Shown: positions 9,981 to 17,893, numbered from the stretch's first letter. The stretch is 64,000 nucleotides of DNA from an uncultured Aquimarina sp. (GCF_947495315.1 NZ_CANLYD010000008.1:186001-250000), one strand, 5' to 3'. The notes: generated by a model not told the origin, from the sequence alone. Numbers and translations are program-made.

Positions 9981-10189
9981 TTCCACTGTTTTTTTCTTTG
10001 ACTTTTCCAGTTTCGTTCTGGAATGGTGCAATTGATTGTTTCATATCCGTGTGGAAAGCACCAGGAACAACCTGATTCTTCACCAATTTTGATTCTGGAA
10101 ATTCGAATTCCTGATATCTTTTTCGGAAAATCAATCATTTCAAGTTTGTTTAGTCCGAATACTTTTTTGAAGCGTTTGAACTTTTTCAT
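9977..10189 (-). CDS. Small basic CxxC protein, unknown function
   Basis: 70 residues with a very basic N-terminus (MKKFKRFKKVF) and a Cys cluster GCSWCFPHGYE...NC near residues 40-53, followed by a Lys/Arg/Trp-rich tail WKSQRKKQWK. The CxxC plus His and a third Cys could bind a metal such as zinc, and the charge pattern would suit nucleic-acid or ribosome binding; both are inferences. The TGA stop overlaps the ATG of the next gene, which supports real translation. It begins 66 bp after the pnkp stop codon, directly after an inverted repeat. Confidence 0.6.
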   Translation of the reverse strand: MKKFKRFKKVFGLNKLEMIDFPKKISGIRISRIKIGEESGCSWCFPHGYETINCTIPERNWKSQRKKQWK

Positions 10190-10223
10190 CTGTATTAAAT
10201 TTTGAATTAAAAACTTAATACAG
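10190..10223 (-). other. Perfect inverted repeat abutting a start codon
   Basis: CTGTATTAA (10190-10198) and TTAATACAG (10215-10223) form a 9-bp stem with a 16-nt A/T-rich loop. On the minus strand the stem ends immediately before the ATG of the 70-residue CxxC gene. It could be a hairpin controlling initiation, a weak end point of the pnkp transcript (no good T-run follows), or a protein-binding site. Confidence 0.55.
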
Positions 10224-10255
10224 GGTTCCTTTTCTTGTTGCCATTTTAGTTGTTT

Positions 10256-12823
10256 TTATAGTCTAGGATCTACAGGTTCACTTTCCATTGCCAGCACCCC
10301 AAAAACACATTCATGAACATCTCTCAATGGAGCTTTATTCACAAATCTATCCAGCGCTTCAAGACCTAAACTAAATTCTTTAATTGCCATAGAACGCTTT
10401 TTAGATAATCCTCTATTGCGAAGGTTTTTTAAATTCTGTTCTGTATCATAATCTGCTCCATAAATAATTCGCAAATATTCTTTACCTCTACATTTGATTG
10501 CAGGTTGTATTAACCCTTTCTTTCCTTTAGTAATAAATTCAAAAGGTTTTACAACCATTCCTTCTCCACCTTTTTCGGTAAGTTGTACCCACCAATCTAT
10601 AGCATCCATGATTTCTTTTTTGTTATCCAAATGAATCACTTTATATGGTGTTGCTATTAATAAGCTGTCCTTAATCGCTATATCTGCAATGGTATCCATA
10701 TGCCATTGATGATCTTTATCTGTATGTACTTTTCCTTCAGTTGCCAAAAGATGAAAAGGAGCAATCTTATAATCCTCTATGGATTTTACATCCCAACAGT
10801 ATTGATTATATGCTTTCCTAAATTTAGCATTCAAATTTGAATGCTGCTTTGTTTTGTTCAATAAATCATTTAATTCAGGATGCTTTGACACTCCATTCTC
10901 TAATTGCCTGGAAATAGCTTTTATAGCAATTTCACCGGCAGAACCTACTGCTGCATATTGATCTTCTATTAATTGCATTGCTTTTGCAGACCAAGGCATT
11001 AATTCGCAATCAAAAATTGCCCAATCAGAACTAAATGTATTCCAAAAATCACTTTGGTTCATTGCATCTCTAAACCTTCTGAGAATCGCTTGTTCTAATT
11101 CTAAATCCGTAAAAAAATCTCTTCCAGTTCGAGTATATATTTTCCCAATTCCTTCTCCAGTAATGCCGAAACCTTTGGCAATAGTGTTTTCATCCTTACC
11201 CACAACAAATACTGCTCGAGATCCCATATGCTTTTCTTCGCAAACAATTTTATGTACACCTCTGGATTGATAATATTTGATGGCTTCTTCAGGATGTTCA
11301 AGATAATCCGAAATAGTACTCGTTTCGCTTGGTGACATTGTAGGTGGTAAATACGCTAGCCACTTTGGGTTTACTGCAAATCGACTCATCACCTCTAATG
11401 CTGCAATACTGTGTTCTTCTCTTATCGTAATGGTTTCATTATACTTAGTTTTGATATGTCTTTTTCCAGATACATCTTTAATATCAATGATATCATCATT
11501 TTCATGTTGTGCAGATAGATTGTTTGTTTCTGGAACTAATGGTTTTTTAGATTCAGCATAGGCTTTGTTTGCTTTCACTTCTACCAATTCTCTTTCTGGA
11601 TATCTCAGCGCAGTAAGTTTCCCTCCAAAAACACAACCTGTATCAATATCAATTGTTTTGTTCAACCATTCTGCTTCTGGCACTGGAGTATGGCCATAAA
11701 CAACCATTGCCTTGCCTTTGTAATCTTTTGCCCAATCTAATCGAACAGGTAGACCAAACTCATCAATTTCTCCTGTAGTATCTCCATACATGCAGAATGA
11801 TCGTACAGCTCCTGATCCTCTACCTTGCATTTCTTCTTTTAACCCGGCATGAGCTACAACTAATTTACCATCATCAAAAACATAATGACTGATCAATTTA
11901 TCTAAGAATGTTTTTAACTCGTCAATAAATTTCTGAGGTTCATTTTCTAATTGTTCCAAAGTCTCTGCCAAGCCATGTTTGATTTGCACATTTCTACCAA
12001 TTAGTTTCTTGTATAGTTTACTATCATGGTTTCCACAAACAACATAAGCTTGATCATTTTTGACCATAGACATTACTAACCTCAATACCTCATTGGATGC
12101 TGGACCTCTATCTACTAGATCACCCACAAAGATTGCTTTTCTATCAGCTGGATTACTAACAGTATATCCATAATTCTTATCTCTATCTTTATGCTTAGTG
12201 ATTTTATAATCTAGTTTTTCCAATAATTCTTTAAGCTCTGTAAAACATCCGTGAACATCTCCAATGATATCAAAAGGTCCTGTGATATGTTTTTTATTAT
12301 TCCATAATTTATCTTTGACAATTTCAATCTGTTCTATCTCTTCCGGAGAGTTAATAACATGGATATATCGAAAACCTTCTCTTTTTAATTGTCTTAATGA
12401 TCTTTTTAATTGACTGTGCTGGTTTCTAATCACATGGCCACCAAAATTTCTATCTGGACGTTCTACATTTCTTTCTTGACAAATCTTTTTATCAATATTT
12501 AAAACAATCGCTACAGGAAGTGTATGGAACTCTTTGGCTATTTGCAACAATGGTTTTCTGGCATCTGCCTGAACATTGGTTGCATCCACAACCGTAAGGT
12601 TTCCTCTTTTCAATCGCTTTTTGATGATATAATGCGCCAATTCAAAAGCATCACCCGTGGCTTCCATACTATTTTCATCATCAGAAACTATTCCTCTACA
12701 ATAGTCGGAAGAAACTGTTTCTGTTGGTAAGAAGTTTTGTTTTGCAAAAGTAGATTTACCAGAACCAGAGGTTCCAACTAATACCACTAATGATAATTCT
12801 GGGATATGTATTTTATTTCTCAT
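10256..12823 (-). CDS. pnkp: Polynucleotide kinase-phosphatase-ligase Pnkp
   Basis: 855 residues, about the length of Clostridium thermocellum Pnkp. Three modules are visible. A 5'-kinase (about 1-170) has the P-loop GTSGSGKSTFAK and VDATNVQADAR. A calcineurin-type 2',3'-phosphatase (about 180-420) has FDIIGDVHGC, GDLVDRGP, VCGNHDS and VYGHTPVPEA. A C-terminal nucleotidyltransferase/ligase module (about 470-855) has EEKHMGSRA carrying the adenylation Lys, and GEGMVVKPFEF. Pnkp repairs cleaved RNA such as tRNA broken in the anticodon loop, and its ligase step depends on Hen1. The start overlaps the upstream HEPN-like gene by 11 bp, so the two are co-transcribed. No internal frameshift. Confidence 0.95.
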   Translation of the reverse strand: MRNKIHIPELSLVVLVGTSGSGKSTFAKQNFLPTETVSSDYCRGIVSDDENSMEATGDAFELAHYIIKKRLKRGNLTVVDATNVQADARKPLLQIAKEFHTLPVAIVLNIDKKICQERNVERPDRNFGGHVIRNQHSQLKRSLRQLKREGFRYIHVINSPEEIEQIEIVKDKLWNNKKHITGPFDIIGDVHGCFTELKELLEKLDYKITKHKDRDKNYGYTVSNPADRKAIFVGDLVDRGPASNEVLRLVMSMVKNDQAYVVCGNHDSKLYKKLIGRNVQIKHGLAETLEQLENEPQKFIDELKTFLDKLISHYVFDDGKLVVAHAGLKEEMQGRGSGAVRSFCMYGDTTGEIDEFGLPVRLDWAKDYKGKAMVVYGHTPVPEAEWLNKTIDIDTGCVFGGKLTALRYPERELVEVKANKAYAESKKPLVPETNNLSAQHENDDIIDIKDVSGKRHIKTKYNETITIREEHSIAALEVMSRFAVNPKWLAYLPPTMSPSETSTISDYLEHPEEAIKYYQSRGVHKIVCEEKHMGSRAVFVVGKDENTIAKGFGITGEGIGKIYTRTGRDFFTDLELEQAILRRFRDAMNQSDFWNTFSSDWAIFDCELMPWSAKAMQLIEDQYAAVGSAGEIAIKAISRQLENGVSKHPELNDLLNKTKQHSNLNAKFRKAYNQYCWDVKSIEDYKIAPFHLLATEGKVHTDKDHQWHMDTIADIAIKDSLLIATPYKVIHLDNKKEIMDAIDWWVQLTEKGGEGMVVKPFEFITKGKKGLIQPAIKCRGKEYLRIIYGADYDTEQNLKNLRNRGLSKKRSMAIKEFSLGLEALDRFVNKAPLRDVHECVFGVLAMESEPVDPRL

Positions 12824-13499
12824 TCTTAGTATAATATTCTTTTTTAAAGTCTAGTCTTACATCAATATTTTTAGTTATTGTATAAATACTCTTGAAATAT
12901 GTGTAAGCAATAGATTTTGAATGATCTTCTTGGATTAAGGCTTGAATTCCTAATTCTTGAGTAGATATATTAAGCTCCTTACCTTTTGGTACAGTAGCAG
13001 TATTAATAATACTTTTTTGAACTTCATTTATGTTAAAGGAAAACATTTTTATTCTTTCGGGCTTTCCTTTATTTATTTTATCCATTTGAGCGTGTGAAAA
13101 TGCATTTCTTATATCATCCCTTACTTTATTGATATAGTTGAATTCATCCTTATTTATTATGTCTATTTCTAAAGCACTATCAATCGATTGTTTTAATGTC
13201 TTATCATCATATTTCTTGTATGCTTCCTTTAATTTCAAATTAAGTTCATCAGAATCGGAAAACTTTAAACCTTCAATATATTTAGAGATCAAAGCTGATT
13301 TCAACATCTTTTCAAGAAAGTGATTTGTTATTGTAATTGAAGCTTGAAATTGCTCAATCATCAAACAATTAATTATCTCATATTTAACTGATTTCAGATT
13401 GGACAATATGTGGAGGTTATCGTTTATGAAAAAACTGAGCTCATCATAATTTTTATTCACTCTCTTTTCATACTGTATTATATACTCTTCTTTTTCCAT
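12813..13499 (-). CDS. HEPN-like protein inserted between hen1 and pnkp
   Basis: 228 residues, helical, cytosolic. Residues about 125-140 read VRDDIRNAFSHAQMDK, which carries the R-N-x3-H (Rx4H) signature of HEPN RNases, preceded by helices as in that fold (KSALISKYIEGLKF, then ALEIDIINKDEFNYI). HEPN proteins often are metal-independent RNases or toxins that cut tRNA or mRNA; some are inactive scaffolds. The family assignment rests on the motif and context, not on a search. It starts 7 bp after the hen1 stop and overlaps pnkp by 11 bp, so it is embedded in the repair operon, separating two genes that are normally adjacent. It could be the damaging nuclease, a regulator, or an adaptor. Confidence 0.65.
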   Translation of the reverse strand: MEKEEYIIQYEKRVNKNYDELSFFINDNLHILSNLKSVKYEIINCLMIEQFQASITITNHFLEKMLKSALISKYIEGLKFSDSDELNLKLKEAYKKYDDKTLKQSIDSALEIDIINKDEFNYINKVRDDIRNAFSHAQMDKINKGKPERIKMFSFNINEVQKSIINTATVPKGKELNISTQELGIQALIQEDHSKSIAYTYFKSIYTITKNIDVRLDFKKEYYTKNEK

Positions 13500-13506
13500 A
13501 TTCTCA

Positions 13507-14898
13507 TTAATCTTTTCTCATTTTAAAAATCGCCATTTGACTTGGGCCTCCGTACTTCTCATTAACTTCTCCTAAAGGTTTATATGAAACCGTATAGTCA
13601 AATGTTTCTGCAATTCTATCCCCCCAGGTTTCAAACTCTTTTCTAGTCCATTCGAATCTATGATCCGCATGACGCATTTGTCCTACTGACATTCCTTCGA
13701 ACAAGACATTGTATTCTTTGTTTGGGGTGGTGATGATTACATTTTTTGGTTTTGCATATTTAAAAATCACTTTTTCTAAAGCTTGTAACCTCGGTTCATC
13801 AAGATGTTCAATAACTTCCACCAATGCAGCTCCATCAAAACCTGAAATCCGATCATCTTTATAATTTAAAGAACCGTGGATCAAATCAATTTTATTTTTT
13901 TGATATTCTGACATTCGATCCCAATACAATCTTTTTTTTGCTATCTCCAGACTTCTGTAAGAAATATCCATTCCCAACACCTTTTCGAACTGTTTTTCCT
14001 TAAGTAATAACTTTAATAATTTTCCTTCTCCACATCCCAAATCTACTACGGTTTTGATTTCAAGTTTTTTGAGTTCTTCTGCGACAGTCTCCAATCTAAT
14101 TTGATGTAATGATATCTTTTCTTCAGTTTCAATAGGAATGATTTCATCATTTTCTTCAGCTTCTCCAATAAGTTGATCAAATGCCAGTCTCGTGTAACTT
14201 TTTTTAAATTTCAGGTACTTTTTAGTGATCAATTCTTTTGCGGGATGGTCTTTTAACCATTCACCTCCCTTATCTAATAGCTTTTGAACTTCGTCTTCAC
14301 TCACATAATAATGTTTGTTATTATCTAAGACAGGAAGTAAAACATATATGTGAGTCAATGCATCTTTTAAGGTAACTTCTGTATGCTGTAGTTTCACATT
14401 AAAATATGGGCTGATTCCCCAATTTGGGTTTGAAGCATCCAACTGCTCTTCTTCTACATCTACTTTGTAACCCAAAGGTTCAAAGAAATCAAGGATTTGT
14501 GATTTTCCTTTTCTTGATTTAACTGCTGCTATTTCTATTTCTAAAGAAAGTTTTTCATCAACCAATTCTGGTCTTTTGTTACATTTACCATTAAGTGCAC
14601 TCCCTAAAAACTTTGAAATAGCTGTAGTAAGAAAAGACGAAGCAACGTAAGATCTGTCATTTACATAATGCCCTAGTTTAAACGACGCATTGTAATTCTC
14701 TTTAGTCGTCCTGGCAAGATTTACACTATTAATTTCTATGTACAATACAAAACTGCAATGTTCTTCTGTAACTTTTGGATATAACATATGAACGGTTCCA
14801 TATGGTAGTTGTTCCGTTTGATATCTATCTGGATGTTTATGTAGTAAGAAACCTAAGTTACTTGCATTATTTCCTTTTGATGTTATTTTTAATATCAT
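13507..14898 (-). CDS. hen1: 3'-terminal RNA ribose 2'-O-methyltransferase Hen1
   Basis: 463 residues, the usual bacterial length. The N-terminal half (about 1-240, MILKITSKGNNASNLGFLLH) is the bacterial-specific region that activates the Pnkp ligase. The C-terminal half is a SAM methyltransferase with VVDLGCGEGKLL (about 286), the metal-binding EVIEHL (about 365) and MRHADHRFEW (about 408), the Hen1 His/Glu signature. Hen1 methylates the 2'-OH at the break before Pnkp seals it, which blocks re-cleavage at that position. It is the first gene of a hen1-HEPN-pnkp operon behind operator A, and its leader contains a tRNA T-arm-like sequence. Confidence 0.95.
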   Translation of the reverse strand: MILKITSKGNNASNLGFLLHKHPDRYQTEQLPYGTVHMLYPKVTEEHCSFVLYIEINSVNLARTTKENYNASFKLGHYVNDRSYVASSFLTTAISKFLGSALNGKCNKRPELVDEKLSLEIEIAAVKSRKGKSQILDFFEPLGYKVDVEEEQLDASNPNWGISPYFNVKLQHTEVTLKDALTHIYVLLPVLDNNKHYYVSEDEVQKLLDKGGEWLKDHPAKELITKKYLKFKKSYTRLAFDQLIGEAEENDEIIPIETEEKISLHQIRLETVAEELKKLEIKTVVDLGCGEGKLLKLLLKEKQFEKVLGMDISYRSLEIAKKRLYWDRMSEYQKNKIDLIHGSLNYKDDRISGFDGAALVEVIEHLDEPRLQALEKVIFKYAKPKNVIITTPNKEYNVLFEGMSVGQMRHADHRFEWTRKEFETWGDRIAETFDYTVSYKPLGEVNEKYGGPSQMAIFKMRKD

Positions 14899-14931
14899 AT
14901 TTTATTCTTTAATAAATCCAACGTTTTACCC

Positions 14932-15022
14932 TAGTTTAAACTACCGCGACTTATGGGTTGCGCAGATGGGATTCGAACCCATATCTTTGGATTATTCGGT
15001 AAAGGTGTACTATTACTACGCG
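14932..15022 (-). ncRNA. tRNA-like sequence (T arm plus acceptor halves) in hen1 leader
   Basis: On the minus strand a textbook T arm is present: ATGGG, loop TTCGAAT, CCCAT (14966-14982). It is followed by CTGCGCA (14959-14965), which can pair with CGCGTAG (15016-15022) in six of seven positions including one G-U, and that strand is followed by TA as at tRNA positions 8-9. The segment between is only 31 nt and gives no 7-nt anticodon loop, so this is not a functional tRNA. The predicted start from operator A (near 14995) would keep the T arm but not the 5' acceptor strand. A perfect palindrome TAGTTTAAACTA lies at 14932-14943. It may be an island attachment scar, a Y-RNA-like mimic, or a leader regulatory element. 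Confidence 0.5.
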
Positions 15023-15039
15023 ATGATTTTACGTAGTAA
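14996..15039 (-). promoter_or_regulatory. Operator A and promoter of hen1 operon
   Basis: Minus-strand dyad TACGTAAAATCATCGCGTA (15017-15035), extended to TTACTACG...CGTAGTAA at 15013-15039. Thirteen bases downstream lies TTTA (15000-15003), a weak match to the Bacteroidota -7 box TAnnTTTG. The dyad, the AAAT that follows its left half, and the spacing to the TTTR box all recur at operators B and C. The dyad would cover the -33 region, so it fits an activator acting close to RNA polymerase or a repressor. Confidence 0.65.
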
Positions 15040-15072
15040 AAATTTAAATTACATTTAATAGTTGTTTAAATT

Positions 15073-15864
15073 TTAAGTTGCGTTAAACATTATCTTAATG
15101 GTTGAATTTAAATGATTTTTTAAAGCTTCCATTTTTCCCTGTTCCTGATATTTTGGTTTCAACTCTTTAATAGCTCCTTCTTGATCCAAATATTGATAAA
15201 AACCAATTATAAAAAAGGTTTGTAGGATTAAGTTATTATGAATAATAAGTTCTTCCATATCTGATTTAAATTCTTTTGACTCAAGTTGTATCTTTTTTGA
15301 ACTGTTTAAATGTTTAAAGAAAGAAGGGATTGGCTCTTTTAACGGATATCCATCTTTGTGCTTGACGCAGTTGCATATCCAATTTACCTTGTATGTTATA
15401 GGGAAATTATATATTGTTTTTCTTAATTCGATATCAAATTCTTTTTTCAGATAATCTTTGATTGGAATAAAATTGTTATCAAAATCTAATTCCTTAAAAA
15501 ATTCATCCATTAAAACAGGGAGTCTCTTGATATAACTTTCATATTTATGATATGCACCTACATATCCCAATCGAATAGTTTCATAATAATTTTCATTTAA
15601 TTCCTCTTCTGTGATATGAAAGTATTTTTTGTATTTGGAGTGTTTTATCTCTTTTTTTACCGCAATTGTTGATTTTTTAGATGCTGGAACATAATACTGA
15701 ACAAATAATTTTTGATATGAATCGAATTCTGAAACTAACTTAACTACAAAATTAAAAAGTTTATTTCCTAAAGGGTCAGTTTGGGTCAGCTCAAAATTTC
15801 TGATTTTAGAAAATTGTTCTACTAGATTTTCAAACAATTTATCAATTGAATTTTCTTTTCTCAT
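15073..15864 (-). CDS. Helical protein, possibly HEPN-like, partner of RlaP nucleotidyltransferase
   Basis: 263 residues, cytosolic and largely helical. Near residues 165-180 it reads NWICNCVKHKDGYP, which resembles the N-x3-H-x-x-G end of HEPN motifs, but the usual Arg is Cys, so it could be an inactive HEPN or unrelated. Other features are a YHKYESYIKRLPVL helix near 105 and a C-terminal helix IIGFYQYLDQEG. It starts 15 bp after the nucleotidyltransferase stop, so the two form one operon. Nucleotidyltransferase plus HEPN is the layout of MNT-HEPN toxin-antitoxin pairs. I do not recognise a named family. Confidence 0.6.
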   Translation of the reverse strand: MRKENSIDKLFENLVEQFSKIRNFELTQTDPLGNKLFNFVVKLVSEFDSYQKLFVQYYVPASKKSTIAVKKEIKHSKYKKYFHITEEELNENYYETIRLGYVGAYHKYESYIKRLPVLMDEFFKELDFDNNFIPIKDYLKKEFDIELRKTIYNFPITYKVNWICNCVKHKDGYPLKEPIPSFFKHLNSSKKIQLESKEFKSDMEELIIHNNLILQTFFIIGFYQYLDQEGAIKELKPKYQEQGKMEALKNHLNSTIKIMFNAT

Positions 15865-15879
15865 ACTCTACTTTCCTTT

Positions 15880-16938
15880 TTACTTTGAATCATAATATTC
15901 ATTCCTAATACTAACCAGCAAATCAGTTGCTTGATCCAAATCAGGTCGTTCTCTAAGTTCAGAGTTAGTATACAAAACATCTAAACTTTCTTTAAGTTCT
16001 TCAGCTTTGTTTACTAAATCATCATACTCAAAGTCTCCGTTTTTAATGCCTAATAAATAATCTCGATCCGTTCTTCTTACATTTACGGCACCTTCTTCTG
16101 CAATTTCTTTTGCCATATGTAGCAACCTGAAAGTATGCATCATATTTTTAGTATCGTAATTCTTTCCGTGTGCTACATTATTATTATAGCGGGCTTCATT
16201 TCGTTTTTCTACCCAAGTCCAATACTCTTTATATTTTTTACAATAGGATGAATATCCATCTACATTAAAATATAACATCGCTATGGGTTGTTCTTCTTTG
16301 GGGACAGAACTTAGGCAAACTTCATTTGCGTTTTCTCTCGCGATTCCTTGATATCCTTTTTCTGAATTATGAAATAGATTATAACAATCCTTCATATGTG
16401 GGATTTTAACCAATCCACAGTTACTCATTTCTAAATTATTTTTAGCTAGAAATTCTGTGCATAATGTGGATTGTTTGTTAGTTCTAATATAGCAGAAATC
16501 GATGACAGTTTTCCTTTCTTTATCTACTGGATTTACAATCTTTTTATTGAGTCCTCTGGCTTTTTTGATTTGAGTATATGCGTAATTTGCAAACGTATCT
16601 TTACACAACCTGGATAAAAAGTATTCCATTTTGATTTGATCAAAAATTGGATGCTTTTTTAGAATACATGCCGAGGGGACATTAAGTAATTCCAGTATGT
16701 TCGGATTGTTTTTTAACAATAATTCGATAAATTTTCGTAATTCATAATATACGATATCATTGGTTTCATTGTTGATTTGTCCAACATATTCTAGTGAATA
16801 GAATTTTTCTTTTGGTAAAATAAATACACCTCTGATATCTGTATCCGAAGTAGCGGTATCCAAACCATAAGCGCGACTACCGCTAATACATTCGAATATG
16901 ATATTTCCTGATGCTTTAAGTTCTGCTATGGTTTTCAT
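15880..16938 (-). CDS. RlaP-type nucleotidyltransferase (PF10127 family)
   Basis: 352 residues. The N-terminus has the Pol-beta nucleotidyltransferase signature CISGSRAYGLDTATSDTDIRG (shown as GSRAYGL then SDTDIRG, about residues 20-35), giving the GS...DxD metal site, and a third acidic position probably near YYELRKFIELL. Helical regions follow, with HTFRLLHMAKEI near 270 and EYDDLVNKAEEL near 305. The PF10127/RlaP family is recurrently linked to RNA ligases in predicted RNA-repair operons, although its substrate is unproven; it may add or remove nucleotides at RNA ends or modify a protein. It leads the two-gene unit above operator A. No clear promoter was found in the 60 bp upstream. Confidence 0.82.
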   Translation of the reverse strand: MKTIAELKASGNIIFECISGSRAYGLDTATSDTDIRGVFILPKEKFYSLEYVGQINNETNDIVYYELRKFIELLLKNNPNILELLNVPSACILKKHPIFDQIKMEYFLSRLCKDTFANYAYTQIKKARGLNKKIVNPVDKERKTVIDFCYIRTNKQSTLCTEFLAKNNLEMSNCGLVKIPHMKDCYNLFHNSEKGYQGIARENANEVCLSSVPKEEQPIAMLYFNVDGYSSYCKKYKEYWTWVEKRNEARYNNNVAHGKNYDTKNMMHTFRLLHMAKEIAEEGAVNVRRTDRDYLLGIKNGDFEYDDLVNKAEELKESLDVLYTNSELRERPDLDQATDLLVSIRNEYYDSK

Positions 16939-17000
16939 TTTTAGGTCTAATTTTATTTTTTACTTACGTCCAGTCGAGTGATTTTTTGAAGCATTTTCTG

Positions 17001-17064
17001 TAAAAAAAATTGTATCGAGACCCATTCTGGATGCATCTCGATACACCACGCCCAAAAAGCGTGG
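17001..17064 (-). terminator. Terminator after second nucleotidyltransferase gene
   Basis: TGTATCGAGA (17011-17020) pairs with TCTCGATACA (17036-17045), a perfect 10-bp stem. On the minus strand it is followed by ATTTTTTTTA. A smaller hairpin CCACGC/GCGTGG (17046-17064) precedes it. Together they separate the nucleotidyltransferase at 17086-17823 from the gene pair below it. Confidence 0.8.
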
Positions 17065-17085
17065 CACTCGATGTGACGTTTACTC

Positions 17086-17823
17086 TTAATTTTCGGTGAT
17101 ACACTTAAATAAAAATGCATCTATTCTTTCGTGATCAGGTTTTCCTGATGGAAGGGATTTTGCATAGTTGTTATTGGTTGCGATGGTTTCAGATATGAAT
17201 CGTATTACTTTTTCATTTCTGGCATGTACATAGCTTTCACCGTTTTTCGATTTTATTTCCATTAAACTTTTGATTTCATCTGCGATTTCATCTGCTACTA
17301 AAGATAACATTTCACTGAAGACTACAGGAGGCATTGTTTTATGCTCTAATATCCAAGTCCCAGCAATAGAAGTCCGTAAGGCATAAAACAAACTTTTTAA
17401 TTTTATAGTTTCGTTAGTTAACTTTTCTTCGTATTTCTTACTCATACTTAGGTAATGAAACATACAAGCGATAGGAGAGAAGCATTCGTTTGCGATACTT
17501 CTTAATTCTGAAACAACGACATCTTCTCCAAGATATAGTATTGGTGAAAATAAATGTTCAATGGCTGGTACATTTGATTTCTTAAGTAGTTGTAAGCTTT
17601 TACGTAATTCCCATCCTACTGCATCAAAATCTCCATCCATGATATCAATTGTATCTCGTTTTTCGGACACAGAAAGATACCATGCTAATGGTTTTGTATA
17701 CAGGAAACGGACATCATAGTCACTATCTGGTGATGCAAAGCCCCAAGCTCTGCTTCCGGATTCACAAGCGTAGTTTATTTTAACTCCGCGTTCTTCTTCT
17801 ATTTTTTTAAGTTTTGTTTTCAT
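17086..17823 (-). CDS. Second RlaP/YcgL-type nucleotidyltransferase
   Basis: 245 residues from the ATG at 17823 (MKTKLKKIEEERGVKINYAC). A longer reading from 17895 is rejected because its extra 24 codons overlap operator B and the putative promoter. The catalytic block ESGSRAWGFASPDSDYDVRF (about residues 20-39) has the GS...DxD metal site of PF10127 nucleotidyltransferases. WELRKSLQLLKKSN near 80 and HYLSMSKKYEEKL near 130 follow the family pattern. It is shorter than the 352-residue paralogue below and differs throughout, so the two are not a recent duplication. It appears monocistronic, with operator B upstream and a terminator downstream, which suggests individual control by the same regulator as hen1. 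Confidence 0.82.
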   Translation of the reverse strand: MKTKLKKIEEERGVKINYACESGSRAWGFASPDSDYDVRFLYTKPLAWYLSVSEKRDTIDIMDGDFDAVGWELRKSLQLLKKSNVPAIEHLFSPILYLGEDVVVSELRSIANECFSPIACMFHYLSMSKKYEEKLTNETIKLKSLFYALRTSIAGTWILEHKTMPPVVFSEMLSLVADEIADEIKSLMEIKSKNGESYVHARNEKVIRFISETIATNNNYAKSLPSGKPDHERIDAFLFKCITEN

Positions 17824-17842
17824 CTTTATTTCAATTACAGTA

Positions 17843-17881
17843 CAAAGAAGGAATAGTATTACGCAGTAATTTTGCGTAATA
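17843..17881 (-). promoter_or_regulatory. Operator B and promoter of second nucleotidyltransferase
   Basis: Minus-strand dyad TACGCAAAATTACTGCGTA (17860-17878), extended to TATTACGCA...TGCGTAATA (17857-17881). TTTG of a -7-like box lies at 17843-17846, 13 bases below the dyad, exactly as at operators A and C. The start codon is about 37 bp below the dyad. Confidence 0.72.
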
Positions 17882-17893
17882 AGAAATAGTTTC

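Noticed and set aside
14958..15022. A functional tRNA gene in the hen1 leader
   Set aside because: Only 31 nt lie between acceptor and T arm, no 7-nt anticodon loop forms, and position 1-72 does not pair. It is reported as tRNA-like only.
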